From positions 17,194,437-17,258,436 of the forward strand of contig OZ018333.1 in assembly GCA_963969495.1 (NCBI GenBank): a stretch of DNA of 64,000 nucleotides, written 5' to 3'. The DNA is from Ceratothoa steindachneri. Its lineage: Eukaryota > Arthropoda > Malacostraca > Isopoda > Cymothoidae. Both the position numbers and the translations under genes were made by a program. Shown here piece after piece: positions 22,648 to 32,449 of the stretch. The notes under the pieces were generated by a model, which ran no database searches, was not told where the DNA came from, and was given only the letters and a program-made list of their open reading frames with translations. Numbering within the stretch: position 1 is the first letter of the stretch; every line of letters starts with the position of its first letter.

Positions 22648-23391
22648 TAGGATTCATGCCAGGAGCTCCAATGCCAAGATCGCTGAGTGCTTGGGTGTCA
22701 ATCTGAGGGTGGAGCAAAGGATCAGGAAAGAGTTGGGTGAGTCAGGCTGTGATTACGAGGCTACGGCGGCTCTGAACAATCACTCTAAGCGTTCTGATAC
22801 GAAAATAACCCTCGAACTTGTCGCGGAGATCCAGGCCATCATTGACAACGATCCCAGTAGGTCAATAAGGTTCATAGCCAGGGGCAGGGTAGTGTCAGTC
22901 TCTCTCATCAGGCAGGTAGTGCACGAGGACATCTGCTACTACTCATACAAGAAGAGAAAGTGTCAGCTTCTGTCGCAGAAGATGAAGGACAAGCGGAAGG
23001 AACTGGCTGCGAAACTAGTGAACTGAAGCATCTTGTCAGGCCTGGCAGGCTTTGGTTTCTCTCAGAGGATAAGAATTTCTGCAAGGACCCACCAGGTGGT
23101 TGTGAACCCGCATAACAACCGCTGGTTTGATGTGTCCAGCAAAGATTTACGGAGAATAATGAAAACCAAATTCCCGATCCGCATCGTGAGTTTGGGGTGG
23201 TCAGTAGCGAGGACCAAGATATGCCCCCGTTTATCTTCCCAGAAGACCTCAGACTTAATACCGAGGAGTACATGAAGAGCCTGGAGGAGGTGGTATTCCC
23301 CTGGATCCAGTAGGTGGCTGCTGAAAGGCCGAACGCGCGGCAGCAGGACTCTGCCACATGCCACACAAGCAGGCAGAAGACCCCTCCCTAT
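22648..23391 (+). pseudogene. mariner-type transposase, truncated
   Basis: The frame reads NAKIAECLGVNLRVEQRIRK (a helix-turn-helix), then IDNDPSRSIRFIARG and VSLIRQVVHEDICYYSYKKR (second DNA-binding helix and linker), ending at a stop (23024). Further pieces follow: LSEDKNF (equivalent of the first catalytic Asp motif, altered), NNRWFDVSSKDLRRIMKTKF, then after a frame change MPPFIFPEDLRLNTEEYMKS and QQDSATCHTSR, which holds the second catalytic Asp. The sequence stops there, at the start of the 30-bp inverted repeat that opens the CR1-like LINE. The third catalytic residue and the 3' TIR are missing. Transposases of this family cut and paste at TA. Confidence 0.8.
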
Positions 23392-23459
23392 ACCCATATC
23401 ATCTGAAATAATTTCACCCAAAAACCTGTTGGGTGAAATTATTTCAGATGATATGGGTA
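23391..23459. repeat. perfect 30-bp inverted repeat at LINE junction
   Basis: Left arm 23391-23420 and right arm 23430-23459 are exact complements around a 9-bp spacer (AAAACCTGT). The right arm is the first part of the CR1-like coding sequence. The left arm is the same sequence reversed and abuts the mariner relic. Confidence 0.97.
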
Positions 23460-25079
23460 AGGCTAATATCTTAAATGAGTTTTTTAGTTCAGTCTTCACC
23501 TTAGGATATACTAATAACGATAACAACGAGTCTATACAGGTCAGACACCCATCACTAAGGAGCCTAGAAGTAAATCTGCAACTAGTAATTGATAAATTAA
23601 AGAAAATGAACTCGTACAAGACTCCTGGTCCTGATAAATTTTACCCGAGAATCTTAAAACATGTCCAAAATGAGTTAGCAGAGTCACTTGCTCTCATTTT
23701 TAACAAATCTCTCGAGCATGGGGTCGTCCCTGATGATTGGAGGAAAGCTAACGTCACACCTATCTTTAAGGGGGGATGTAAAAACCAGGCCGGTAATTGC
23801 AGACCCATTAGCTTAACTTCAATAGTTGGAAAGTTGCTCGAAACGATCATTATAGACAAGCTAGTAGAGTTCCTTGAAAACAATAACCTTATACGAGATA
23901 GCCAGCATGGATTTAGATCTAAGAGATCGTGCTTAACAAACCTAATTGACTTTTACCATAACCTTTTCAACCTATATAACGATACTAAATCATTAGATAT
24001 AATTTACCTAGATTTCAAAAAGGCATTTGACAAAATTCCCCATCATAAACTCATGAACAAAGTGCGTACGCTAGGAATTAACGGTAATATATACGGATGG
24101 ATTAGTAGCTGGTTAAAAAACAGGAAGCAGAGAGTGATAATAAATGGCGTGGAATCGGACTGGGTATCTGTTACCAGCGGTGTTCCTCAGGGATCAGTCC
24201 TGGGGCCTATTTTATTTACTATATACATCAATGACATAGACGTTGGAATAAATAATATCATATCTAAATTTGCAGATGACACGAAAATAGGTAACTCAGT
24301 ATTATGCGAAGATGACAGGGCTAGCCTGCAGGCTGATATAAATAAAATTACCGAATGGTCTGAGAAATGGCAAATGCCATTTAATATCGACAAATGCCAA
24401 ATCCTTCAGTGCGGAACAAAAAACAAAAAAATACACCTATACAATGCAAGGCGGCTTAATAAACACAACCCCGCAGGTTAAAGATTTAGGAGTAATAATT
24501 ACAGAAAACTTAAAAACATCAAACCAATGCGCAGCTGCTGCAAACAAAGCTAACACAGCACTAGGATTTATAAAAAGAAACTTTACTTATAAAAGCGAGG
24601 AGATAATTATGCCACTATATAAAAGTATTGTCAGGCCCCATCTCGAATACGCTGTACAGTTCTGGGCCCCTTACTTAATAAAAGACATAGATAAATTAGA
24701 AGCTGTACAACACAGAGCGACAAAACTTATCCCGTCAGTACGTAACAAACCTTACCACGAGAGGCTAAAAAAACTCAATCTATTTTCCGTCAGAAAACGA
24801 AGACTAAGGGGGCAGCTTATAGAGTGCTTCAAAATACTTGAAGGATTTAACAACGTTAATGCCAATAACTTGTTCACACTGACAGGGGAGTGTCCCACCC
24901 GTGGACATGATTCAAAACTTCAAGGTAAAAGAGCCACTATGGATGTAATAAAAAACTTCTTCACTTACTCGATTATTAATGATTGGAATAATTTGCCAAA
25001 CGCAGTAGTGGTCAGCAGAACTATAGATTCATTTAAAATGAGATTAGACAAACACTTAACAAATATTGGAATGGTTTAG
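23430..25079 (+). pseudogene. CR1-like LINE reverse transcriptase, 5'-truncated
   Basis: A long frame to 24481 carries the RT order: KMNSYKTPGPDKFYPRILK, WRKANVTPIFKGG, NCRPISLTSIVGKLLE, QHGFRSKRSCLTNL, IYLDFKKAFDKIPHHKL (catalytic Asp), VTSGVPQGSVLGPILF and SKFADDTKIG (catalytic Asp pair). After one frame change near 24450-24470 the C-terminal part follows: VKDLGVIITENLK, LYKSIVRPHLEYAVQFWAPY and HRATKLI, ending at 25079. The order and wording are CR1/L2-like. The endonuclease and ORF1 are missing. With one frameshift it is the best-preserved RT in the window, and coordinates 24444-25079 hold the second frame. The element sits on top of a mariner relic. Expected role: target-primed reverse transcription. 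Confidence 0.88.
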
Positions 25080-25410
25080 CATAAGCTACAAAATATAATA
25101 ATATTACAAAAATATAACTCTTTCAGGTGTATGTAAGTGGTTTTCAAATGCATTTCATTTAATTACTATTCAATGCAAATTTCCTTCAGGTACTGTCTTC
25201 TTACACCTGCAAGGTACTTTTCCCAAATTATTTCATGTACGGCTTTTGCCGGAGGGAGTGGAGGGTGGGGAGAGCCTAAAACTTTTCTATCCTTTACTTC
25301 TACTATTCTATGTGTAAGTGGCAGTAGATTTAAGGCCAGATCACCTTAGTCTGGGTCGTAAGGCCCGTGTGATCTGTGTATCTATGTAACTCTATGTAAC
25401 TACATCACTC
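25080..25410 (+). other. CR1-like LINE 3' untranslated tail
   Basis: Follows the RT stop and contains TTTTGCCGGAGGGAGTGGAG and GATCACCTTAGTCTGGGTCG. It ends in short direct repeats TATGTAACTC-TATGTAAC (25380-25402), a typical tandem tail for CR1/L2-type LINEs instead of poly(A). Confidence 0.65.
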
Positions 25411-25456
25411 CGAGCATATGGCCTCCTAACTCCACAGACTATTATGTGTTTGGCGT

Positions 25457-25460
<4 letters not shown>

Positions 25461-25538
<78 letters not shown>
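25461..25538. repeat. (GA)n microsatellite
   Basis: About 39 uninterrupted GA repeats. Confidence 0.98.
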
Positions 25539-25541
<3 letters not shown>

Positions 25542-25647
25542 ACAACTTCCCTTGCAGCACCAATAGGGAGCTTAGGGCCATGGTCACCACACTTGGCTCC
25601 CATTAAGTAGGAGGGAGGTGCCGACGGCGATTTCATTGAATGAATGA

Positions 25648-26049
25648 AATAGTAAAATCCCTCAAGTCCTTTTAACACTTTGGTAAATATATTTTTATAA
25701 ATGAACTCTGTTATTTTCTTTTATATTAAAGATAGGCGACAAATTACCCCTCGCACTCTGTATACATCCGCGTCCAAAAGCTTTTGGACACATGGACTTT
25801 TTCTTATTGCCTGGGTATGTTTATGAATATGTTGGTGTATATTTGCTTCCATCTGTCCTACATCAACATATTTATAAACATACCCAAGCAATAAGAAAAA
25901 GTCCATGTGTCCAAAAGCTTTGGGACGCGGATGTATACAGGGGGCGAGGGGTAATTTGTCGCCTATCTTTAATATAAAAGAAAATAACAGAGTTCATTTA
26001 TAGAAATATATTTACCAAAGTGTTAAAAGGACTTGAGGGATTTTACTTT
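25648..26049. repeat. 402-bp near-perfect palindrome
   Basis: Left arm about 25648-25836, right arm about 25859-26049, with a spacer near 22 bp. The arms run from AGTAAAATCCCTCAAGTCC to CATATTTATAAACATACCCA with only scattered differences. No protein is supported: open frames on both strands simply mirror each other. It could be a fold-back (MITE-like) element or two inverted transposon ends. A Tc1-type transposase relic begins about 190 bp to the right. Confidence 0.9.
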
Positions 26050-26235
26050 TCATTGGAAAAGCAAAATAAAAACAAAAGTTATTTATAACTTTTTTTTGTA
26101 ATATCTAAAATTGCGATGCTATTAAAATGTAAGAAATCCTGGTATCGGTATGCGGTATGTTATAGTCAACATATCTTCATATAACACATCATATTTGTTG
26201 ATCAATATGCTATTTTATGTAGACAGGATCTGATA

Positions 26236-27230
26236 ATGGCGAAAACATGTAAATATACAGTAGAGGAAAGAAGTCTAATACGAACGCTGCACGAGTAGGG
26301 TCTCAACTGTCAACAAATCGCCTTGAGAGTTGGTGGATCACATTTCGGTGATGGAGTTGGAAGAGGATCCAAGGAAGTGGGAACCACCTAGACTGAACTC
26401 GTTCTGGACGACCCAGAGTCAGTACGGAACGTGACGACAATTCTTTGCGTCGCATGAGCCTTCGGGAATATAAGAAAACCAAAGTCCAGCTGCAACATGA
26501 ATGGGCACAGGGAGGCCAGGCTAATAGATCCGTCAGAACAGTCTGTCGCAGACTGCTTGCATAAGGCCTGAAGTCATGTAAGGTCCACCAAAAGCCGTTG
26601 TTTAACCTTCAGCAGAAGTGACGTCGTCAGGCTTGGGCACGTGTTGATCGCAACTGGTAATACGTCACTGGAGACGTGGCTTAGTGTCTGATGATTCCAC
26701 GTTCCATTCCTTCTCGACCCCATGCAAGTTTAGAGTCCTCGAGAGGCCAGTGGAGTCGTGGAATCGAGAGTACATAGTGCCAACAGTAAAGCATGCTAGC
26801 TACTCTGTAATTGTATGGTGCTACATGTTAAGTTTAGGGGTGGGTCGTCTCACCGTTGGTGATAACACCGTGAATTCAGAGTTCCAAGCTGTCTTGAGAG
26901 ATTACACACTTCCCTCAGCCCGAGACCTCTCCAGAAATGCCCGGAATGTGATTTTCCAGCAGAGCAATGCTCCATGTCACAAGTCTGCGTCCACCAATTA
27001 GTGGATCCGGAACAGGCTACCTCAGTTTCTGGATATGAATCCACTGAAAAACCTCTAGTAGGACCTGAAAGGGGCTGTAAGACGTCATTAGCCAGCCTCC
27101 ACTGGGCAACTCAAGGCAGCCATCACCGATGAGTGGCTAAGCACCACATCCCTCAGGTGTCGCACCCTCCTGGAGAGACTGCGTCAAAGAATAAATGCTC
27201 TCATCACTGCCTCGAGAATCTCGACACCTT
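26236..27230 (+). pseudogene. Tc1-like transposase relic
   Basis: It opens MAKTCKYTVEERSLIRTLHE, a stop, then NCQQIALRVG: a Tc1-type N-terminal helix-turn-helix. Later pieces are REYKKTKVQLQHEWAQ and RRLLA, then DDSTFHSFSTPCKFRVL (first catalytic Asp, 'SDES.F' region), SYSVIVWCYMLS ('VMVWG'), VIFQQSNAPCHKS ('FQQDNAPCH' with catalytic Asp changed to Ser) and FLDMNPLKNL ('SPDLNPIENLW'). Stops and frame changes are frequent. The 402-bp palindrome to the left might be its terminal region. No matching 3' inverted repeat was found. Confidence 0.7.
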
Positions 27231-27589
27231 ACTGAGTTTCCTGTATCAGTTTAGCGTTGTTGAAATTTTCACAGAGCTTCATCTTATTATCTGTTTTATG
27301 TTGCTGATGTTGCTCGTTTCGGCAAATTTGTATTTTTTTATTCAGGTTGATTGTTTAGGGCATATATAATATTACTAGTTATTCTTCTTTATTTCACTGT
27401 TATATTCAGGCAAATCTACTTTTGCTAGGCCCTCTTGATCATCCTTGTATATCTTTGTGAACAGTATGAAAGTTGACTTATATTTTTGCGAAAAATACGT
27501 TTAGAGTGACACAATGGACAGTTATAAAACTTTTTATTCCGATTGATATAAAAAATAGATATAGAAAGAAGATTAAGAGAATATAAGGA

Positions 27590-27720
27590 AAATAAAATTG
27601 TAGCGGCCACGAGATTCAAAACGGGATGCGATACCTTAATCCACTCGACCGCCCACAATCCCTCTTCCCACCCCTTCAAAAAACTATATCTAAACCGATA
27701 AAGCAGCGCGCTTCTTTCGA
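27590..27720 (-). mobile_element. possible tRNA-like SINE head
   Basis: On the minus strand, GGGCGGTCGAGTGGATTAAG (about 27655-27635) resembles a Ser/Leu tRNA A box. TTTTGAATCTCGTGG about 30 bases later resembles a damaged B box. No full body or tail was recognised. Confidence 0.35.
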
Positions 27721-27869
27721 CCTACCGACTGCTACAAAACTATTTGTCACAGTACAGCATGACTGCCTCCTATTAATGTAAGTTAAAGTCATGGAAGGCA
27801 AGGAACACTGACACAGTTTGCTTTGGTTTCAAGAAACCAATATATAGCATGATTGTCTCCTTTCAAGAA

Positions 27870-28430
27870 AGTTATATTCCATAGGAGAGGATTTACTGAA
27901 GTGGATTAAAGTTTGGTTAATAGAGCACAAAGAATGAGGTATATGTCGTAAATAGTATTACATCGCCGACAATGTGACGATTGGACTACCACAAGTATAT
28001 GTTTTAAGGCCCACACTCTATATTATGGAATTAAGAGAATTAGATAGGAATTTAATCTACTGTACTTCGTTGGAAAACGATTGATAGGGGAAATAATTAG
28101 ATCTTTTAATATTCGTGGAGTTACAAAAGTATTAGAATGTACACAATGAAGGAAGCTGTACCAGTTAAAATAGACATAGATATTGCCACGAATTTCGTGC
28201 AGAATAATATGGATGAAATTTATAATTGAAAATCTATAAATGAATGTAAAAATATTTTGATAGCAGAAAAAAAACAATCCGTAAATAAAGTAATATTAAA
28301 ATTCTGAGTTTTTAAAACAATAAATTACATAGGAACAACATTTGATAAGTAGAAGAAAAGATATAGACAAATCGCAGTGAATCTAAATATTCCACTAGCG
28401 TGTAGAGAGAAAAACTATGACTAGAAAACG
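27870..28430 (+). pseudogene. very decayed LINE reverse transcriptase
   Basis: Near 27895 the frame reads LLKWIKVWLIEHKE, a stop, GICRK. Then at about 27976 comes VTIGLPQVYVLRPTLYIM, recognisable as the CR1-type 'LLxWIxxWLxxRKQ...VTSGVPQGSVLGPxLF' RT core with several substitutions. Downstream WMKFIIEN at 28210 fits the 'WxMxFNIxKC' segment. Many stops and an AT-rich composition show long decay. It differs from the intact CR1-like copy at 23430-25079, so it is a separate, older family. Confidence 0.5.
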
Positions 28431-28880
28431 ATTAGATGAAAGTTGGGTGAGTGATCACACTTATTTTGGCCTAGATGGCAAAGTTCTTTACTTCTCGAGA
28501 TCATAGCAGCGCCCCACTTGCCCTAATCTCTCATTTGAATTCCCAAACACGCACGGAACACAGCGCAGATGCTGGGCGCGTGCCGCTTTCTTCTTCAACC
28601 GTCTCCCATCTTCTTTGCTATTCAGCCTAAAGGGCGCACTAGTAAACGGGAGGTTGCGAAACTGAAACTGACATATTTCGTGATATCATCTACTTCAGCG
28701 CCTCCAGGATAACTGCAACTACGACCGAACCCACATTTAACAGCATCAAAGTCCAGACTCTGCCCTATATTAAATTAGGGGTATTTTAAGTACTAATTAG
28801 TGGATTGGGAGGGGGGGGGGGGAGAGACTTGAGGATATGCTCAAAATCTGCGTACGGACAAATTAAGGGAGCGCGGAGGA
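28431..28880. other. no gene seen
   Basis: Mixed-composition DNA with a G tract (about 28808-28822). No domain, RNA or terminal repeat recognised. Confidence 0.4.
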
Positions 28881-29300
28881 ATCTGTGGCTGCGCAGACGA
28901 AGTGTGAACTGCCGTGACGAACTCTAGGCTTGGCACATCAATTGCAGGGTGTACACACGAACTAAGGTCTGCATAGACGACCTAGAGGATGTTCCGACGC
29001 CCGAGGGGTTGCGTAGACCCACTAAAGGATGCTCCGACGACGGAGGTGTTGCGCAGACCCAGACGAGGCTGTTCAGACGACCGGGAGGTTGCGCAAACCC
29101 ACTATAAGCTGTGCGAACGAAAGGAAGGCTGTGCAAGCGGAGTGGATGCGACGCCGGTGAACTTGAAATCCGCAGGCGAACTGGATGACAACACAGATGA
29201 TCTGAAGGCAGCGCAGACGATGTCCAGAACACACCAGCAGACAACCCTCGGAAGAGAGGGAGACCCAAGAACAAACACGACTAACAAAGGACAGAGCGAG
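28881..29300. repeat. degenerate ~27-30-bp minisatellite
   Basis: Repeated loosely as 'GAGGTTGCGCAGACCCAC' and 'GGCTGCGCAGACGA'-type units (for example around 29010, 29047, 29085). GACGA spacing recurs every 27-30 bp. Divergence is high and the edges are soft. Open frames on both strands here reflect the repeat. Confidence 0.55.
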
Positions 29301-29573
29301 AAGGCTGTGCTGTGGAGGTAGGAGGGAAAATGATAACGGTGTTGCGATTGGTTATACGAGTATGTGTGGAAATCCTTACTCTAGGGGGGCTGGGTATCAG
29401 TGTATCCGTCAATGGGCGGGCAACTCATAACGCCGCTGAGTTTTGTGTCCAAAATCGCTGTGATTCAACCTCTACCACTTACTTCTTGGACTGCAGCTAG
29501 GATATACAAAGAATATGTGCTTCTTTTACCTATGAAACAGCCGTGACGACAAGAATTATTATATTGTCAAAAG

Positions 29574-30260
29574 GTGGCCCGAAAGAGAAAAACACATAGT
29601 TGGCAGTTACAATGTAAAGCACATGCCTTTGGTACATCCACGAAGATCTACCTTCCACCACTTCATATCAAACTTTGCCTTATCACGAATTTTGTTAAAG
29701 CAATGGCCCATCATTCTGATGGATTCCAGTATCTCAAAGAGAAATTTGGTGCAAAGAAAACCGATGCTAAACTTAAAGCTGTCATTTTTGTAGAGCCGGA
29801 GATCAGAGAATTGATACGTCACGGGAAGTTCAGAAATAAACTAAGTCCACTTGAGTTGGCAGCATGGGATTCATTTGTCCATGAAGTGCAGAACTTCCTT
29901 GGTAATCATAGGGCTGAAAACTATGAAGAACTACTGGACAACATGCTAAAGGCCTATCAACGAATGGGGTGTCGGATGTTTCTTAAGATGCATTTCTTGC
30001 ATTCGAATCTAGATTTCTTTCCATCTAATATGGGTGATATTAGTGACGAAGATGGGGAAAGGTTCCACCGAGATATCGCAATGATGGAAAGCAGGTATCA
30101 AGGCCGCTTCAACGAAAATATGATAGGTGACTACTGCTGGTTCCTACAAAGGGAGGATCCTATATCCACGTACAAGTGCAGGAGCAAGAGTCTCAAATAT
30201 TTTTTAAGAAATTTATATGTAATTCATATCTTGTCTGGGTTTGCAAAAGGACGTACATAA
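29574..30260 (+). CDS. unrecognised repeat-type protein, C-terminal fragment
   Basis: An open frame of 228 codons without internal stops. I do not recognise a named domain. Seen in it: IYLPPLHIKLCLITNFVKAM near residue 27, an FLGNHRAENYEELLDNMLKA helix near 115, LKMHFLHSNLDFFPSNMGDI near 140, and EDGERFHRDIAMMESRYQGR then YCWFLQRE near residues 165-200. The His/Asp/Glu pattern is compatible with a nuclease-like or transposon-encoded fold, but that is speculation. My impression is that proteins of this style are repeated in arthropod and other invertebrate genomes. The true start is probably upstream: the first Met lacks any special context. No catalytic residues can be assigned. Confidence 0.45.
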   Translation: MARKRKTHSWQLQCKAHAFGTSTKIYLPPLHIKLCLITNFVKAMAHHSDGFQYLKEKFGAKKTDAKLKAVIFVEPEIRELIRHGKFRNKLSPLELAAWDSFVHEVQNFLGNHRAENYEELLDNMLKAYQRMGCRMFLKMHFLHSNLDFFPSNMGDISDEDGERFHRDIAMMESRYQGRFNENMIGDYCWFLQREDPISTYKCRSKSLKYFLRNLYVIHILSGFAKGRT

Positions 30261-30475
30261 TGTCAAGTAGGGTGCCCCGATTCCAAACATTTGCCCAGGA
30301 ACGTCTCATTCTTCTTAAACTCGTGATAATTATATCATTAATTGATCCAAGGTGACAAAGTGAGCCATATAGCCTAGTTGCATAACTCAGGAACCTTACG
30401 TGCTAGGACAAATCTGAGCACAGATTTATAATCAGTGCACCAAATTAGTTAGTTACAACATTTACTTAAGTAATA
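30261..30475. other. short spacer, nothing recognised
   Basis: AT-rich DNA between the unknown frame and the mariner terminal repeat. Confidence 0.4.
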
Positions 30476-31861
30476 GGTTGAGGAATAAGTTCTTGCGGGT
30501 TTTTTTTTTATGTTGTGTTGATTTAAGTTTTGTTGACGTGATTTGTACACATATTAAGAAACAATAATAAATAATGAGAGCCAAATTTGCTAAGGTTAGG
30601 CTACGTCTCTTAACAGCGTAGACCATTAGGCTTTTGCTTAGGCTACGTCTTGAAGTTGAGTAATAAGTCATTGCGGTTTATTTAAAAGTTGTGTTAATTT
30701 GATTTTTGTTCTGTGCTCTCAAAATGGAATGTCAAGTTGAAAGAAAGGCGCATTTTCGACACTTGTTGTTATTCATTTTCAATCGAGACGGGAACAATGC
30801 AAACGCAACCAAAGCTCGTCGCGATATTTGTGCTGTGTACGGAGAAAATGCTTTATCAGAAAGGACAGCTCAATGGTGGTTTTTACGTTTCAAAAACAGT
30901 CATTTCAATCTTAATGACGAAGAACGTTCTGGTCACCCAATTAAGTTGGATGAAGATCGATTGAATGACTTTCTTCATGAAAATCCTCATCAATCGACTA
31001 GAAAATTAGCTGTATAATTGGCGTGTGATCAGAAAACTGTAGTGATTCACCTTCATTCGATGGAAAAAGTTCAAAAACTCGGTGCATGGGTTCCGAATGC
31101 TTTGAGCGAAAGCAACAAAATTCAACGCTCCACGATTGCTTGCGCGTCACAAGGCTACTCGTCAATATAGGGACAGATTTCTTCATCGCATCATCACTGG
31201 AGAGGAAAAGTGGTGTGTTTATGTCAACATGAACCATCGAAAACAATGGCTTAGCCCTAATAAAAAAACACTTCCGCGATTAAAGCAAGGACTTCATCCA
31301 CGAAAGACGATGCTGTGTGTGTGGTGGGATTTTGAAGGCATCATTTTTATGAGCTCATTGCGAACAACTAGATTGTAAATGCAGAACTCTACGTTCAACA
31401 AATGTATCGACTCGCCGAAGCTATTCGTGAAAAGCGACCTCATCGACATTATGCAGTCCTTTCGCAACATGACAATGCTCGTCTTCACAATGCCAATATG
31501 ACAAAAGACGCCATCCAAACGCTTAATTGGGAAATCTTGCCGCATTCTCCATATTCGCCAGACTTGGCTCCATCGGATTTCCATCTGTTCCGATCGCTCT
31601 CCAACAATTTGCGCGGCGTTTCCTTCAATACTGATGTGGAATTAAGAACCTGGTTAGACGAATTCTTCAAGTCAAAATCCAAAGATTTTTATTGCAGAGG
31701 GATCGAAAAACTAGTTGAAGGTGGGAAGAAGTCGTAAATAACAACGGAGAATACATTATTAATTAAATTGCATATTGATATCAATTAAAAATGCAGTTTT
31801 TTTAAAATTGTTAATGGTAATGAATAAATTTGAGAAAACCGCAAGAACTTATTCCTCAACC
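30476..31861 (+). mobile_element. mariner element with both TIRs
   Basis: The left end GGTTGAGGAATAAGTTCTTG and right end (reverse complement of CAAGAACTTATTCCTCAACC) are perfect inverted repeats over at least 23 bp. TA dinucleotides flank them (30474-30475, 31862-31863), as expected for mariner insertion. The length is 1,386 bp. A second, less perfect copy of the left end (GTTGAGTAATAAGTCATTGC, about 30655) lies 180 bp inside, preceded by two copies of TTAGGCTACGTCT, so the left end has been duplicated or re-inserted. The transposase inside is broken. Confidence 0.85.
30724..31737 (+). pseudogene. mariner transposase (DD34D type)
   Basis: Start chosen at 30724 (MECQVERKAHFRHL). The N-terminus has the paired helix-turn-helix: ENALSERTAQWWFLRFKNSH and DEERSGHPIKLDEDRL. 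The catalytic core follows: HRIITGEEKW, where Glu replaces the first catalytic Asp, LSQHDNARLH (second Asp) and SPYSPDLAPSDFHLF (third Asp), with 34 residues between the second and third, i.e. DD34D. YCRGIEKLVEGGKKS closes it near the usual length of about 340 residues. Stops at 31015 and near 31365, and frame changes near 31120 and 31345, inactivate it. Transposase would cut and paste the element flanked by its TIRs. Confidence 0.88.
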
Positions 31862-31863
31862 TA

Positions 31864-32449
31864 GCAGAGACAAAGTTAAAATTTGTTGGCTAGTGTAATT
31901 AATTATAATTTACCCTCTCTAATAATTGCCATTTACCCTCTCGAATAATTGTTATTTCCCTCTACTAATTGTCATTTGCTCTCTCTAATATTTGCTAAAC
32001 AGTCTGCCCTATGATCATAGGTCCTATGGTAACTTCTAAAAGCTATCTGCTAGCGTGGTTGCTCGCAGTCTCTTGCGGTCTAACTCCTGACTCTTCTTCC
32101 ACCTGCTCACGCCAATGGCCTTGTTAATGGGGGTCACTCGCCCTTCTCCGCAATTTTAAGAGCAACGGCTTCTACACCGTCGAGAGGCGCAGTTGATCAT
32201 TGCGAGGAAGAAAGTGGAAATAGTGAAGGCAACGCGACTCCTGCACATACACGACGCTTACGCTTCAGTTCACATAGATTAAGCGACTCTTCCGCCCCAT
32301 CTCTGAATTGAAACTTGCAGAAGTGGAATAAGAGAGAAGAAAGGAACTGATTAATGGAGGGATGCGTTTGTCGGGATCCACGTAAAATCGGTAGATCAAC
32401 TTCTCTTAATCTTCTCTCATTTCGAATCTTTTGAAGTGAGAAAAGATAC
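31864..32449. other. no gene seen
   Basis: Short imperfect repeats of ATTGCCATTTACCCTCTC type near 31910-31990, then unremarkable DNA up to the 33-bp array. Confidence 0.4.

Noticed and set aside
25721..25977. Two mirrored 61-codon frames as paralogous genes
   Set aside because: They are the same sequence read from the two arms of the palindrome.
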